In this document: in pieces, positions 29,111 through 38,899 of the stretch | Position numbering within the stretch: the stretch's first letter is position 1 | Layout: each line of letters starts with the position of its first letter | Assembly (NCBI GenBank): GCA_002733865.1 | Contig: NVXM01000026.1 | Span: 186,001-250,000, forward strand | DNA: 64,000 bases | Direction of reading: 5' to 3' | DNA from: Sphingopyxis sp. | GTDB lineage: Bacteria; Pseudomonadota; Alphaproteobacteria; Sphingomonadales; Sphingomonadaceae | Translations under genes and position numbers: made by a program | Notes under the pieces: model-generated | What the model saw: only the letters and a program-made list of their open reading frames with translations | Database searches by the model: none | Told to the model about the DNA's origin: nothing

Positions 29111-29917
29111 TTGCACGCGCTCTACCAGCCCGTTCTCGACATTATTGAAAAAGCGTCACGCGATATCGTGCTGCCTTACTACCAGAATCTGCAATCCCAC
29201 CAGATTGACGAAAAGACCCCGGGCGATCTCGTGACCGTAGCCGACAAGCTCAGCGAGGAATTTATCGCAGGGGAGCTGGCGAAACTGCTTCCCGATGCGA
29301 AAATTGTCGGCGAAGAGGCCTTTGCCGCGGACGAAACCGTTCTCGATCAGCTGGTTGATGGCCAAGTGTGGATCATTGATCCGATCGACGGCACCGGCAA
29401 TTACGCCTCTGGCAACCCGCCATTCGGCATCATGATTGCGCTTGCCGAAAAGAATGAAACCGTTGCGGGCTGGCTGTTCGATCCGCTGACCGGACGCATC
29501 TGCCATGCGGCCAAAAATGGTGGTGCCTGGATGAATGGCCAAAGGATAGCGGTGCCCGAAAACTTTCCCGAACGACCGATTGCCGCGCTGGCCACCGGTT
29601 TCATGACAGGCAAAGAACGCGATGCACTCATAACTGCTGCCTCACCCCATTATGAAATTGTCGATATTCCCCGCTGTGCTGCGGAGCAATATCCGCGATT
29701 GGTGGAGGGCACCAACCATCTTTCGATATTCCATCGGACCCTGCCGTGGGACCATGCTTCGGGCGTATTGTTTCTAAATGAAGCCGGCGGCAAATGCGCG
29801 CGCTGGGATGGATCGCATTATCGCCCTGCTGATCGCACAAAAGGACTGCTCGGCGCCTCGTCACCGAAACTCTGGGACGAAGCTGCCGAGCAGCTGGGGA
29901 AAATCTTCAGACCTTAA
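29111..29917 (+). CDS. Inositol monophosphatase family phosphatase
   Basis: 268 residues from a TTG start at 29111 ([10 protein letters not shown]), with AGGAG 8 bases upstream. Starting further upstream would overlap argJ by 38 bases without a ribosome-binding site. Lithium-sensitive phosphatase motifs are present: [21 protein letters not shown] (metal-binding Asp residues) and [15 protein letters not shown]. Family members hydrolyse inositol phosphate, PAP, or histidinol phosphate; the exact substrate is not decided by sequence. Five bases after argJ, so cotranscribed. The TAA stop shares TTAA with the trxA stop. Confidence 0.88.
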   Translation: MHALYQPVLDIIEKASRDIVLPYYQNLQSHQIDEKTPGDLVTVADKLSEEFIAGELAKLLPDAKIVGEEAFAADETVLDQLVDGQVWIIDPIDGTGNYASGNPPFGIMIALAEKNETVAGWLFDPLTGRICHAAKNGGAWMNGQRIAVPENFPERPIAALATGFMTGKERDALITAASPHYEIVDIPRCAAEQYPRLVEGTNHLSIFHRTLPWDHASGVLFLNEAGGKCARWDGSHYRPADRTKGLLGASSPKLWDEAAEQLGKIFRP

Positions 29918-30240
29918 GCAGGCAGGCTGGACTCAAGCCAGGATTTCAGCTGACTTTTCGGAGCCGCACCGACCTTGGTTTCTACAGGTTGGCCGTTGTT
30001 GAACAGGATCATAGTCGGAATACCGCGGACGCCATATTTGGCAGGCGCATCCGGACTGTCATCGATATTGAGCTTGGCAATCGTAACCTGGCCGCTCAAT
30101 TCATCGCTGATTTCTTCCAGCGCGGGGCCGATCATTTTACACGGGCCGCACCATTCTGCCCAGAAATCGACCAGAACCGGGCCGTCTGCCTTCAGAACGT
30201 CGCCTTCGAAACTAGCATCGGTAATTGCTTTGGTAGCCAT
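29914..30240 (-). CDS. trxA: Thioredoxin TrxA
   Basis: Cytoplasmic disulfide reductant of 108 aa. The active site [13 protein letters not shown] gives Cys31 and Cys34. The cis-Pro loop [11 protein letters not shown] and the conserved buried Asp (VDFWAEWC) are present. No signal peptide. It lies 75 bases downstream of addA in the same direction, as in other alphaproteobacteria, and ends inside the TTAA shared with the convergent phosphatase gene. Confidence 0.97.
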   Translation of the reverse strand: MATKAITDASFEGDVLKADGPVLVDFWAEWCGPCKMIGPALEEISDELSGQVTIAKLNIDDSPDAPAKYGVRGIPTMILFNNGQPVETKVGAAPKSQLKSWLESSLPA

Positions 30241-30315
30241 AACGAATCTCCAATTGTTTGAACCCTATTTAGGTATGCTGGGGTCTGCGCTCAACCTCTG
30301 TGGCAGAAAGGATTT

Positions 30316-33300
30316 TCATGCCGGCTCATAGTCGGGCTTGTGGCGTTCAATCAGATCAGGCGAAAGTGCCAGCATCACCGGCCCGTGCGAGTAGAGCAGT
30401 CCCGCCCTGATCGGACGGCCCGGAAATATCTTTTCCAGCGCAGCGACATAGGCCGCCATCTGCCGCAGATAGGCAACCGGCGCCTGCGCGGCATTGGCGG
30501 GCACGCCGCGCCCCGTTTTGAAATCGACGACAAAAATCTGTTCGTCCGTGATCAGCAGGCGATCAACCGTACCGGAAATTACATGCTCCCCTACCACAGC
30601 AGCGATCGGCGCTTCGGCCAAACTTTCCGGCGCAAACAGCGTTGACCATTGCGGATTGTCCATGACCGAAAGAACGGTGGCGATAATCTCCGCACGGCGT
30701 GCCGGATCCGATATCTGCTTTTGTTTCGCAAGCCATCCGTCGGCGACGTCCATGCGGCGTTCCGGCGCGATATTCGGCAAACGCTGGAACAGGCTGTGCA
30801 GCAGGATACCGCGCTCGGCAGCGTCGCGCATCGTCAGATCGGGGGGCGGATTGCTGGCCTGATCGGGCCCGAGATGCGAAGGAGTCAAAGGGCGCGGTGG
30901 CCGGGATTCTTCCGGGGCCGACCGGAAAAGCCATTCAGGCGTCGGGATTTGATCGACATCCTGATCACTAGCACCCTCAATGGCAGATGATTTCGCAGGC
31001 TGTTGCCGGCTCTCTGTCCGATAATCCCGCACTGCAAACCAGTCAGGATCGTCGCGCCAATCGCTGCCCAGGGCTGTCAGGCCGCGTTCGATCGCGCCAT
31101 ACCAGCTCAACTCCGGCACTTCGCCTTTCGCTCGCGGTCCAAGCACACCTGCAACCACCAGATGCTCTTCCGCACGGGTCATCGCGACGTAGAGCAACCG
31201 CCAATGCTCTTCCATCGCGATCTTGTCGGCATAGGCAGCATGTTCCGCAAGGATACCAACCCGCTCCGCCTTGCGAACCGGAACAACCGGATATTCGAGC
31301 TCGCGATCAGTTCCCTCGCCGAGCTTTATCGAAAAGCCGCCGCTTTTCTTGCTGGCCGGATCAAAAGTCGCGTTGGCGAGAATAACCAGCGGCGCCTGCA
31401 GCCCTTTGGCGCCGTGAACGGTCATCAGGCGCACTTCGTTGCCACCCTCCACCTGTTCGCGCTTTATCTCGACGTCGCCCCGGTCGAACCAGTCAAGAAA
31501 ACCCTGCAAGGTTGGAATATGATCCCGCTCAAACGCAAGCGCCGTCGCCAGCAATTCATCCAGCGGATCGACCGCCGCGTGGCTCAGGCGGGACAGCAAT
31601 TTGCGCCTGCCCTGCATCGGCCCAGACAAAATGGTCTCGAGAAACTGATAGGGCGTGTTGAAATCGGCCATCGCCAGCAATTGCAGCAGCGGCTTGATTT
31701 CCTCATCCAAAGCATCCTGACGGCGCAAATATTCCCAGAGACTTATGTCTGCATTTTTTGCGTCCCGATAGCCCCGCGCGAGAAGCTCATCCTGCGACCA
31801 GCCAAGCAACGGTGACACAACCAGACTGGCAAGATTGAGATCGTCATTTGGCTGCAGCACAAAGCGGATCGCCGCCAGCAGATCCTGCACCACCAGCGGT
31901 TGGTTCAGCCGAATCCGGTCGATCCCGGCCACCGGCACCTTCTCGGCAAACAGCCGCGCGACAATTAAGGCGCTGAGCTCATCGCGCTTGCTGACCAGAA
32001 TGAGAATGTCCTTCGGTTGCAGCGCCCGGTTTTCCCGATCCAGCCACAGCGGAGTTTCTTGCGACAGCCATTGCTTGATCTGCACGGCCAGCTTCTGGGC
32101 AAATACCCTCTTCTCTTCACTCGCCCAGGATTCTTCATCCTCGTCATCGGCGTCGCTGGTGTCGGCGATCGGCTTCCACAGGGTCACGCTGCCGCTCGCG
32201 CCCTGATAATTGCTACGATGGTCCGGGACCCGGTGATCCAGGCCCAGCTGCTCGTGGCTGATCTGTTCAAGCGTCGCATCGACAACTTCCAGAATCGGCG
32301 GTGTCGACCGGAAGCTGCGGTCGAGCGACAGATTGCCAAATGGCTGTTCCGAGGCCTCGGCCAGCGCAAAAAACTCGGTGCGCGCATTGGCATAATTGTG
32401 CGGACTGGTCCCCTGAAAGCCGAAAATTGCCTGCTTGAAGTCACCCACGGTGAACAGGGTACGGAGCCGTTCTGGATCAGCTCCGATACCGGCGAAAAAC
32501 TCACCGGCCAGCGCACGGACAATATCCCATTGCGCCCGATTGGTATCCTGCGCTTCGTCGATCAATATATGATCGGTCCGCTGGTCCAGCTTGTAGCGTA
32601 TCCAGGCCGCCATGTCGCTCTTCTGCAACAGCCGGGCCGTCATCCGGATCATATCGTCGAAATCGACCACGCCATGCAGTTTTTTGGCGTCAGTATAGCG
32701 ATGATAGAAAGCGCGCCCCGCTTCCAGCGCGCCAGCGAACAGATCGGCATAGTCAAACAACACCGCCTTTTCGAGCAGACTGCTGCTCCACTCAAAAAGA
32801 GAACCGGCAATAAAATCATAGTCCGGCAGCGCTTTTAGCAAGCCTTTGGTAGGCTTCGGCGGCGCACCGGTGGTCTTGGTCGCCCAGGCCAGATGCACAT
32901 CTGGCAAGGCGGAGGCGCGCTCCTGCGGATTGAGCGTCAACCAGAGGCGGAGCGACAACTGCCGTTCCTGCTCCTTCTTGCCGCCGAATTCTGCCATCGC
33001 ATCGCGCAACAGTGTCATCGAGCGGAGATCTATCGCTTCGTCACGGCAGCGCTCCGCCAGCCACGACTGCCGGTCGCCGTCGATCGGCAGGCCGAGCAGC
33101 TGCCGGACAAAGGGCAACACGCCGGTGGCCAGTTGCTCCATCGCGTCTGCTTTGGCGGCACAAGCCATAAGAAATTGTTCGGTCGCCTCTTCACCCATCC
33201 GGACGCTTAGCTGCTGGATCGCTTCGATGATCTGCGAGCGCCCTGCCCGCTCTTCTTCTAGCAGCAGATCGCCCAGAACCTCGCGCGCCAGAATTTTCTG

Positions 33301-33768
33301 GTCGCGCGCCTCGATCGGCTTGAACATTGACGCAATACCGGCCTCTTCCGGAAAGGAAGCGAGCAGGGACTGGCAAAAGCCGTGGATGGTCATGATCCGC
33401 AGGCCACCACCCTGCGCATCGAGCACCCGTGCAAACAAGGTTCGCGCCCGGGCTCTGGTTTCCGGTCCGGTCGATGCGCCGATGGCACGAAGATCGTTTT
33501 CCAGCAGCATATCGTCCATCCGCACCCACGCGGCTAGCTGACGGTTGATCCGCTCCGCCATCTCGGCGGCGCCGGCCTTCGTAAAGGTAAGGCAAAGGAT
33601 ATGCTCGGGGTCCACCTTTTCCGTCAGCAACAGGCGAAACACCCGTGCGGTCAGGACCTGGGTCTTACCGGTTCCGGCAGAAGCGCTGAGCCAGATATTG
33701 CTATCCGGCTCAACCGCGTCAATCTGCCGGTCCTTAAGCGGGAAGATCTTTGGCTTGCCGCTACTCAT
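30316..33768 (-). CDS. addA: Double-strand break repair helicase AddA
   Basis: Large subunit of the AddAB helicase-nuclease, the alphaproteobacterial RecBCD counterpart that resects double-strand breaks for RecA. It starts at the ATG at 33768 (MSSGKPKIFP), overlapping the addB end by 8 bases. Walker A is SAGTGKT at residues 30-36. UvrD-like motifs include HILIDEAQDTNRAQWDIV, LFTVGDFKQAIFGFQG, TVHGAKGLQAPLV and YVAMTRAEEHLVVAG. The C-terminal RecB-type nuclease has GTVDRLL and VVDFKTGRG. Length is 1150 aa, standard. Confidence 0.96.
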   Translation of the reverse strand: MSSGKPKIFPLKDRQIDAVEPDSNIWLSASAGTGKTQVLTARVFRLLLTEKVDPEHILCLTFTKAGAAEMAERINRQLAAWVRMDDMLLENDLRAIGASTGPETRARARTLFARVLDAQGGGLRIMTIHGFCQSLLASFPEEAGIASMFKPIEARDQKILAREVLGDLLLEEERAGRSQIIEAIQQLSVRMGEEATEQFLMACAAKADAMEQLATGVLPFVRQLLGLPIDGDRQSWLAERCRDEAIDLRSMTLLRDAMAEFGGKKEQERQLSLRLWLTLNPQERASALPDVHLAWATKTTGAPPKPTKGLLKALPDYDFIAGSLFEWSSSLLEKAVLFDYADLFAGALEAGRAFYHRYTDAKKLHGVVDFDDMIRMTARLLQKSDMAAWIRYKLDQRTDHILIDEAQDTNRAQWDIVRALAGEFFAGIGADPERLRTLFTVGDFKQAIFGFQGTSPHNYANARTEFFALAEASEQPFGNLSLDRSFRSTPPILEVVDATLEQISHEQLGLDHRVPDHRSNYQGASGSVTLWKPIADTSDADDEDEESWASEEKRVFAQKLAVQIKQWLSQETPLWLDRENRALQPKDILILVSKRDELSALIVARLFAEKVPVAGIDRIRLNQPLVVQDLLAAIRFVLQPNDDLNLASLVVSPLLGWSQDELLARGYRDAKNADISLWEYLRRQDALDEEIKPLLQLLAMADFNTPYQFLETILSGPMQGRRKLLSRLSHAAVDPLDELLATALAFERDHIPTLQGFLDWFDRGDVEIKREQVEGGNEVRLMTVHGAKGLQAPLVILANATFDPASKKSGGFSIKLGEGTDRELEYPVVPVRKAERVGILAEHAAYADKIAMEEHWRLLYVAMTRAEEHLVVAGVLGPRAKGEVPELSWYGAIERGLTALGSDWRDDPDWFAVRDYRTESRQQPAKSSAIEGASDQDVDQIPTPEWLFRSAPEESRPPRPLTPSHLGPDQASNPPPDLTMRDAAERGILLHSLFQRLPNIAPERRMDVADGWLAKQKQISDPARRAEIIATVLSVMDNPQWSTLFAPESLAEAPIAAVVGEHVISGTVDRLLITDEQIFVVDFKTGRGVPANAAQAPVAYLRQMAAYVAALEKIFPGRPIRAGLLYSHGPVMLALSPDLIERHKPDYEPA

Positions 33769-36760
33769 GATCCGGTGCCTCCGCCGGTGCGCGACCGTAC
33801 CATTCCTCAAGCCGCATCAGCTGGTCATAGTCGGCGTAGCGGGCATATTCCGGATGCAGCTTCGCGATCATCGGTTCACTGCCCTTGAGATAATCATCGG
33901 CAGCTTCGTTGAAGCGGGCGACAGCATGGTCGACCATCGCGTCTGCCGTAATAACATTGTCTCCGCGTCCCTGCGATGGAGAGCGAACGTGGCCGAAACT
34001 GTCGGTGCCACCCTTTTTTGCCAGAGACCAATATTCGAAAGCTGCTGTCTCGCCCTCAATATCCTTGAAACCGCCGATCTCGGCAATGGCGGCCAGCAAG
34101 CCCAGTTGCAGATTATAGCCTTCGATCACCGCCCTGTTACTCGGCGCCCCCCCGGTTTTATAATCGACAATCGCCAGACGCCCATCGGGCATCCGGTCGA
34201 TTCGATCCGCGATCCCCGACAGCTCAACACCAGCGACCTCTGCTTTGCCGTATATTTCCGACGCGAGCGGCTGCCGTCCGCCCTTTTGATTTTCTGCGAC
34301 GGTCGCCGCGATCCAGTCCAGCCCCTCCAGCAAGCGCGGTGCCCAAAGGCTGCGCATCAAGGGATGCAGGCCGGGGTCATTCAGAAATACCAACGCCCTT
34401 TCTCGCAGCGCACCCTGAGCATAATTGTCCTGCTTGGCCCACTGCTCGAGAATGTCGTGAATGATGGTTCCGCGCCATGCCGCGCTCGGATCGGCGTCGA
34501 TCCTGTCGAGCGAGACAAAACCCATGATCTTGTTTGCGTAAAATGCATAGGGATCGGCGATCAGACGGTCGACCTGCGTTACCGAGATAGGGATGTTCCG
34601 CTGTTCTGCGCTCGGTGTCGGAGCGGGACGTGGATAGGCAACCGGCTCCACCTGCCGCTGGTCGATCAGCGACAGCCACGAACGGGCTTCCGGATGTTCT
34701 TTCAGATTGTCGCCGCACATGCCTTTCAGACGAAGCAGGAAGCGCGAGGCAATCGCCGGGCCAGAGTCGTCGCGGCGCGCCCGCGAGAGGATCACTCGCT
34801 TCGCGCCCATCGCTCCGACCAGATCGTGGGCAGACAGACCGATCTGCCTTTCCTGCGCGGGCAGGCCTAGCGATTTGCGAATCATCGGTGCCAGCCAGGG
34901 ATCGGGCGTAATCGCCTGCGGCCAGCTGCCCTCGTTCAAACCACAGCAGATCACGAGTTCCGACTGTTGCAAGCGCGCTTCCAACAGACCGTAAAGCGCA
35001 ATCCGAGGATGACCGCCATAGGGCGGGCGCACCGATATTTCGGTCATCAATGCCTCAAAATAGCCGGCCAATTCATCCGCCCCGAAGCGGATCGGGCCCA
35101 TCTCGGTCCGCACCTGCAATTTCGCCAGCAGATCGGCCAGTTCCCGGCCAGCCGGTCCGGCCCAGATTGCTCCCCCGGTCAGCGTCTCTGCCAATTGTCG
35201 CAATTGATCCAGAAGATGCGCCCAGTCCAGCGGCCCAATGAGCAGCTTTTCGATCGGCGCGAACATCCTACGGACCGACTGCCACCAAGGCGCAACCGCG
35301 TCCCGCAATTTTTTGGTCCGATAGTTTTCGGCTTTCAGCAGTGCGTCAATCCCGGCCAGTCCCGGTGCCGGACGCGGACCCCGCAGCAGCAAGTCGAGCT
35401 TGCGTACATGATCCAGCCATATAAGCCGCTCTTCTCCGATCTGCACCAGTGGATGTTTGAGCAAGGCAAGGAACTCGGCCGGCGGAAAATCGCTGGCGAC
35501 CGCAGCCAGCAGGTTCAGGAAAAATACGCCTTCCGGCAGCTTCGCCAAGGGCTGTCCAGCGGTATCATCAACCTGAATATCCCAGCGTTTCAGATGAGCA
35601 GATACCCGCGTCGCCAACGACCGGTCCGGTGTAACGATCGCGACCCTTTGATTGGGATCCTCGAGCGCCTGTCGCGCCAGCAGCGCGATGATCTGGGCTT
35701 CTTCCGCGCTACTGCTTGCCTCCACTGTCTGCACACCGGCCAGGCTGCGTTCGCTGCTCTCTAGCGTCTGCCAACGCACCGTCAGTTTCGGAATGGCGAA
35801 GGCATGGCTCAGGGCCCGGCTGCGCTTCGCGGCTGCGCCGCTTTCACCCGTCCGGGGCCAGCGCATAACCTCGCCTCGCGCGATCGACATCCGGTCGAGC
35901 AACAATTTGATATGATATTGCGGGTGCGTTTCTTGCGCGCGATCGGCAAATCCGGTCTGTGGGTCCGGCTGGAACGGCCCCAGCAAATCCCATTCGTGAT
36001 CGGGCATGATCAGATCGAGATCGGGCAGCACCACCAACCCCAGCGGCATGAAGGCTATGGTCTTCAGAAAGCGGGCGATGGCCGGTGCCGAGGTGGTAAT
36101 CCCGGCAGCGACCACAAAATGGTCCGGCGGCGACACTTTCCAGCACGTTGCGATATGATCGAACAGGGCATTGCGGCGCACAGCCTGATCGACCCGCTGC
36201 CATTGCTCCAGCTGCTGCTGCCATTTCTCGGCGATGATCAGGAAGAAACGGTACGAATCCTGCCAGTGACTGGACAGGTCGAGACTCTCCGGCTCTGTTT
36301 TCTTAAGATCAGCCAACGTGATTTCTTCAACATTCAATTGATCCATCGTCCGCGCGAATTCGCGCGCCAGCCGCAGGGCGTCTTTCGCCAAAATAGCATC
36401 ATCACGCAGCCGGATTTCTTTCTGGATCAGCTGCGCCAGCGTGAGCAAACGGTCCATAGGGTCAACCGCAGGCGGAATATCGAGCGCCAACTCGCCGGAA
36501 TCAAGCGCAACACCGATCGATTCATCCAGATCAAGATCACCAATGACGGCCATTTGCGGCAACAACAGCCCATTCTCGCTAAGCCGCACAAACGCTTCCT
36601 GCAGCGCGCGCTGAGCGCGATTGTTGGGCAGGATAACCAGACCGCGGGCCAGCCCGAATGCGTCTTTCGCAAAACGGTCGATCAGTCCCTGCGCCAGGGC
36701 ATCGGCAAAGCCGCCATGCGCGGCGATATTGTAGATCGATGGCCGGCGGCGGTCAGACAC
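33761..36760 (-). CDS. addB: Double-strand break repair protein AddB
   Basis: Partner of AddA with an inactivated helicase fold and a C-terminal nuclease. The nuclease motif reads GIADRIDRMPDG, then LAIVDYKTGGAP. The N-terminal part (GLVILPNNRAQRALQEAF) replaces a functional P-loop, as expected in the alphaproteobacterial AddB group. The C-terminal roughly 300 residues contain no cysteine, so the iron-sulfur staple known from Bacillus AddB is absent. Length is 999 aa. It overlaps murU by 8 bases upstream and addA by 8 bases downstream. Confidence 0.94.
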   Translation of the reverse strand: MSDRRRPSIYNIAAHGGFADALAQGLIDRFAKDAFGLARGLVILPNNRAQRALQEAFVRLSENGLLLPQMAVIGDLDLDESIGVALDSGELALDIPPAVDPMDRLLTLAQLIQKEIRLRDDAILAKDALRLAREFARTMDQLNVEEITLADLKKTEPESLDLSSHWQDSYRFFLIIAEKWQQQLEQWQRVDQAVRRNALFDHIATCWKVSPPDHFVVAAGITTSAPAIARFLKTIAFMPLGLVVLPDLDLIMPDHEWDLLGPFQPDPQTGFADRAQETHPQYHIKLLLDRMSIARGEVMRWPRTGESGAAAKRSRALSHAFAIPKLTVRWQTLESSERSLAGVQTVEASSSAEEAQIIALLARQALEDPNQRVAIVTPDRSLATRVSAHLKRWDIQVDDTAGQPLAKLPEGVFFLNLLAAVASDFPPAEFLALLKHPLVQIGEERLIWLDHVRKLDLLLRGPRPAPGLAGIDALLKAENYRTKKLRDAVAPWWQSVRRMFAPIEKLLIGPLDWAHLLDQLRQLAETLTGGAIWAGPAGRELADLLAKLQVRTEMGPIRFGADELAGYFEALMTEISVRPPYGGHPRIALYGLLEARLQQSELVICCGLNEGSWPQAITPDPWLAPMIRKSLGLPAQERQIGLSAHDLVGAMGAKRVILSRARRDDSGPAIASRFLLRLKGMCGDNLKEHPEARSWLSLIDQRQVEPVAYPRPAPTPSAEQRNIPISVTQVDRLIADPYAFYANKIMGFVSLDRIDADPSAAWRGTIIHDILEQWAKQDNYAQGALRERALVFLNDPGLHPLMRSLWAPRLLEGLDWIAATVAENQKGGRQPLASEIYGKAEVAGVELSGIADRIDRMPDGRLAIVDYKTGGAPSNRAVIEGYNLQLGLLAAIAEIGGFKDIEGETAAFEYWSLAKKGGTDSFGHVRSPSQGRGDNVITADAMVDHAVARFNEAADDYLKGSEPMIAKLHPEYARYADYDQLMRLEEWYGRAPAEAPDHE

Positions 36761-37469
36761 GCGCCAGCGCGGCTTCTGTCGGCGCTATTGCTTCCGGCGA
36801 GCCGACCTCAAACCATTCGCCTTCGTGTACCAGCCCGAATAGCCGGCCTTCGCCAATCGCCCTTTCCCAGAAAATATTGGTCGAAAAGGGGCCTTCGGGC
36901 GGATCGCGCAGCAAGCGCTTGGCAATCAGCTGTATACCCGAGAAAATCAGCGGTGCCTGCTGACCTGGACGCTTGCGCGAAATCCGCCTCTCGTCATCGA
37001 GGTGAAAGTCACCAGAGCCCTTGTAATTATGCGCTACTTCCCGGGGCACGAGCAGCAGCAACGCATCCATGCGTTTCTCGTCCCATGCCTGTGCCAGTCG
37101 ATGAAGGCTGTTGGTGGAGCCATCGGTCCACAGATTGTCGCTGTTGATACAAAAGAAATTCTCTTCGCCGATCAAGCGCTCCGCCTTGACCAGGCCGCCG
37201 CCCGTTTCAAGCAGCTGTTCCCGCTCGTCCGAAACTTTGACCTGGATCGGATAGGACGACGCTGCCAGATGCGCTTCCATCATATCGGCCAGATAATGCA
37301 CATTGACCACCGCTTTGCCGATTCCTGCTTCGGCCAGCTTGTCAAAACAATGATCGATCATAGCCTTGCCCGCCACTTCGACCAACGGCTTCGGACGGTT
37401 ATCGGTCAACGGGCGCATGCGCTGGCCCAGACCGGCCGCCATGATCATCGCCGTTTCGACCTTTGTCAT
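36753..37469 (-). CDS. murU: Sugar nucleotidyltransferase, MurNAc-1-phosphate uridylyltransferase type (MurU)
   Basis: Predicted to make UDP-MurNAc from MurNAc-1-phosphate in the peptidoglycan salvage route that bypasses MurA/MurB. The nucleotide-binding signature is IMAAGLGQRMRPLTDNRP (residues 9-26), followed by KPLVEVAGKAMIDH; the metal Asp is in FFCINSDNLW. Length is 238 aa. It is coupled to amgK by an ATGA overlap (37466-37469); the amgK-murU pairing is what identifies it among the nucleotidyltransferases. Confidence 0.9.
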   Translation of the reverse strand: MTKVETAMIMAAGLGQRMRPLTDNRPKPLVEVAGKAMIDHCFDKLAEAGIGKAVVNVHYLADMMEAHLAASSYPIQVKVSDEREQLLETGGGLVKAERLIGEENFFCINSDNLWTDGSTNSLHRLAQAWDEKRMDALLLLVPREVAHNYKGSGDFHLDDERRISRKRPGQQAPLIFSGIQLIAKRLLRDPPEGPFSTNIFWERAIGEGRLFGLVHEGEWFEVGSPEAIAPTEAALARV

Positions 37470-38452
37470 GGGATCACTTTCACAGCCGGAAGCGGCCGAT
37501 GCCGCACATCGGTTGGAATATGCTCGTCAAACCAGTCGGCAATCGGTTTCAGCGCGGGATGCTGCAAATCCTTTTCCAGCAGCCGCCACATTCGCGGCAT
37601 AAAATCGAGATAGCGCTGCTTGCCGTCGCGCACGGACAGGCGAGTGAAAATGCCAATGATTTTCGTGTTCCGCTGCGCGCCCAGAATGGCATAATGACTG
37701 CGAAACCTGTCCGCGTCGGCTGCGCTGTGATCCGCCAGATAATAGGCGAGCATTCGCTGCTCGAGATCATCGGAGACGTCGCGCCGGGCATCCTGCAACA
37801 TCGACACCAGATCATAGGCAGGATGACCGATCAAGGCGTCCTGGAAATCAAGCAGGCCGAACCCGCCGTCTTCGAGCAACATGATATTCTCGGCATGATA
37901 GTCGCGCATCACCGTGACCGGCGGGTTTTGCGCGGCGATGACCGGCTCCAAAATGCTCCGCCAGATCGCGTCGAAACTTTCTGCGTCGACATCGAGTTTT
38001 TGCGCCGGGCAATACCATTCGGTCAACAAGTTCGCTTCCCGCAAATATTGCGCCTGATCATAGGCCGGCAAAGAGGCCGCCGGCACGTCATGCAATTCCC
38101 GCAGCAGGTCCACAGCCTGACGATAGATCGCGTCCTCATCCTCCTGATGATAGTCGAGATGCTCGCGCATCCTCTGATCGCCGAAATCCTCCAGGAGGAC
38201 CAGGCCGTGAGCCAGATCCCGAGCGTAAATCTCTGGCGCATTAAAGCCGGAAGCCGTCAGATATTCGGCAATGTTGATAAACGGCCTGGGGTCTTCATGC
38301 GGTGGTGGCGCATCCATCAGGATCGCCCGGCGTTCGCCGTCGCGGACGCGGAAATAGCGGCGGAACGACGCGTCGCCGGCGACCGGCGATAAAATCGCGT
38401 TATCCCATCCGTTTTGCGTCAAAAAATTTGCCGCTCCTGCGGGCGGTTTCAT
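37466..38452 (-). CDS. amgK: Aminoglycoside-phosphotransferase-fold sugar kinase AmgK
   Basis: Anomeric kinase for N-acetylmuramate and N-acetylglucosamine in cell-wall recycling. The ATG at 38452 (MKPPAGAANF) forms ATGA with the tsaE stop; an ATG four codons upstream (38464) is an alternative. The kinase core shows VTVMRDYHAENIMLLED (catalytic Asp and Asn) and FGLLDFQDALIGHPAYDLVSM (metal-binding DxD-like Asp). Length is about 328 aa. It is followed directly by murU. Confidence 0.92.
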   Translation of the reverse strand: MKPPAGAANFLTQNGWDNAILSPVAGDASFRRYFRVRDGERRAILMDAPPPHEDPRPFINIAEYLTASGFNAPEIYARDLAHGLVLLEDFGDQRMREHLDYHQEDEDAIYRQAVDLLRELHDVPAASLPAYDQAQYLREANLLTEWYCPAQKLDVDAESFDAIWRSILEPVIAAQNPPVTVMRDYHAENIMLLEDGGFGLLDFQDALIGHPAYDLVSMLQDARRDVSDDLEQRMLAYYLADHSAADADRFRSHYAILGAQRNTKIIGIFTRLSVRDGKQRYLDFMPRMWRLLEKDLQHPALKPIADWFDEHIPTDVRHRPLPAVKVIP

Positions 38453-38895
38453 GTCAGTGGCCATCGATCGTTCCAAGCGTTCCCGGCGGCCCAAGTCAAC
38501 CGACGATTGCCCTTCCCGGTTATTTCCAGCTCAATATTGAGCGCATCCTTCCAGAAACTCCGCGGCATACGGTCCGGCCATTCGACGATCATCGCACCGT
38601 CAATCAGCGTGTCCTCGAGCCCGAGTTCCGGGATTTCATTCGGGTCTGCAATCCGGTACAGATCAATATGCGCAGCGGCTATTCTGGTTTCTGGCGGTTC
38701 ATATTGCTGAACTATGGCAAAGGTCGGACTGGGCACTTCTCCGTGGTAGCCGAGGCCTTCCAACATGCCCCTCGCCAAGGTCGTCTTGCCGGCACCAAGT
38801 GTCCCGGTCATCGCTATCTTGTCCCCTGCCCGCAGCAAGGTGCCCAGCTTTCGCCCAAGGTCCAAAGTCGCCTTTTCATTTTCCAGAATCAACAT
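38449..38895 (-). CDS. tsaE: tRNA threonylcarbamoyladenosine biosynthesis ATPase TsaE
   Basis: Small P-loop ATPase of the t6A modification complex (TsaB/C/D/E), acting on tRNAs that read ANN codons. Walker A is GTLGAGKTT (residues 31-39). The conserved VPSPTFAIVQQYE and AHIDLYRI motifs follow. Length is 148 aa, standard. It starts 4 bases after the divL stop and shares ATGA with amgK, placing it inside the long leftward operon. Confidence 0.95.
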   Translation of the reverse strand: MLILENEKATLDLGRKLGTLLRAGDKIAMTGTLGAGKTTLARGMLEGLGYHGEVPSPTFAIVQQYEPPETRIAAAHIDLYRIADPNEIPELGLEDTLIDGAMIVEWPDRMPRSFWKDALNIELEITGKGNRRLTWAAGNAWNDRWPLT

Positions 38896-38899
38896 GCAG

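Noticed and set aside
35804..37147. Plus-strand open frame of about 447 codons
   Set aside because: It is antisense to addB and murU, with the typical biased composition of a shadow frame.
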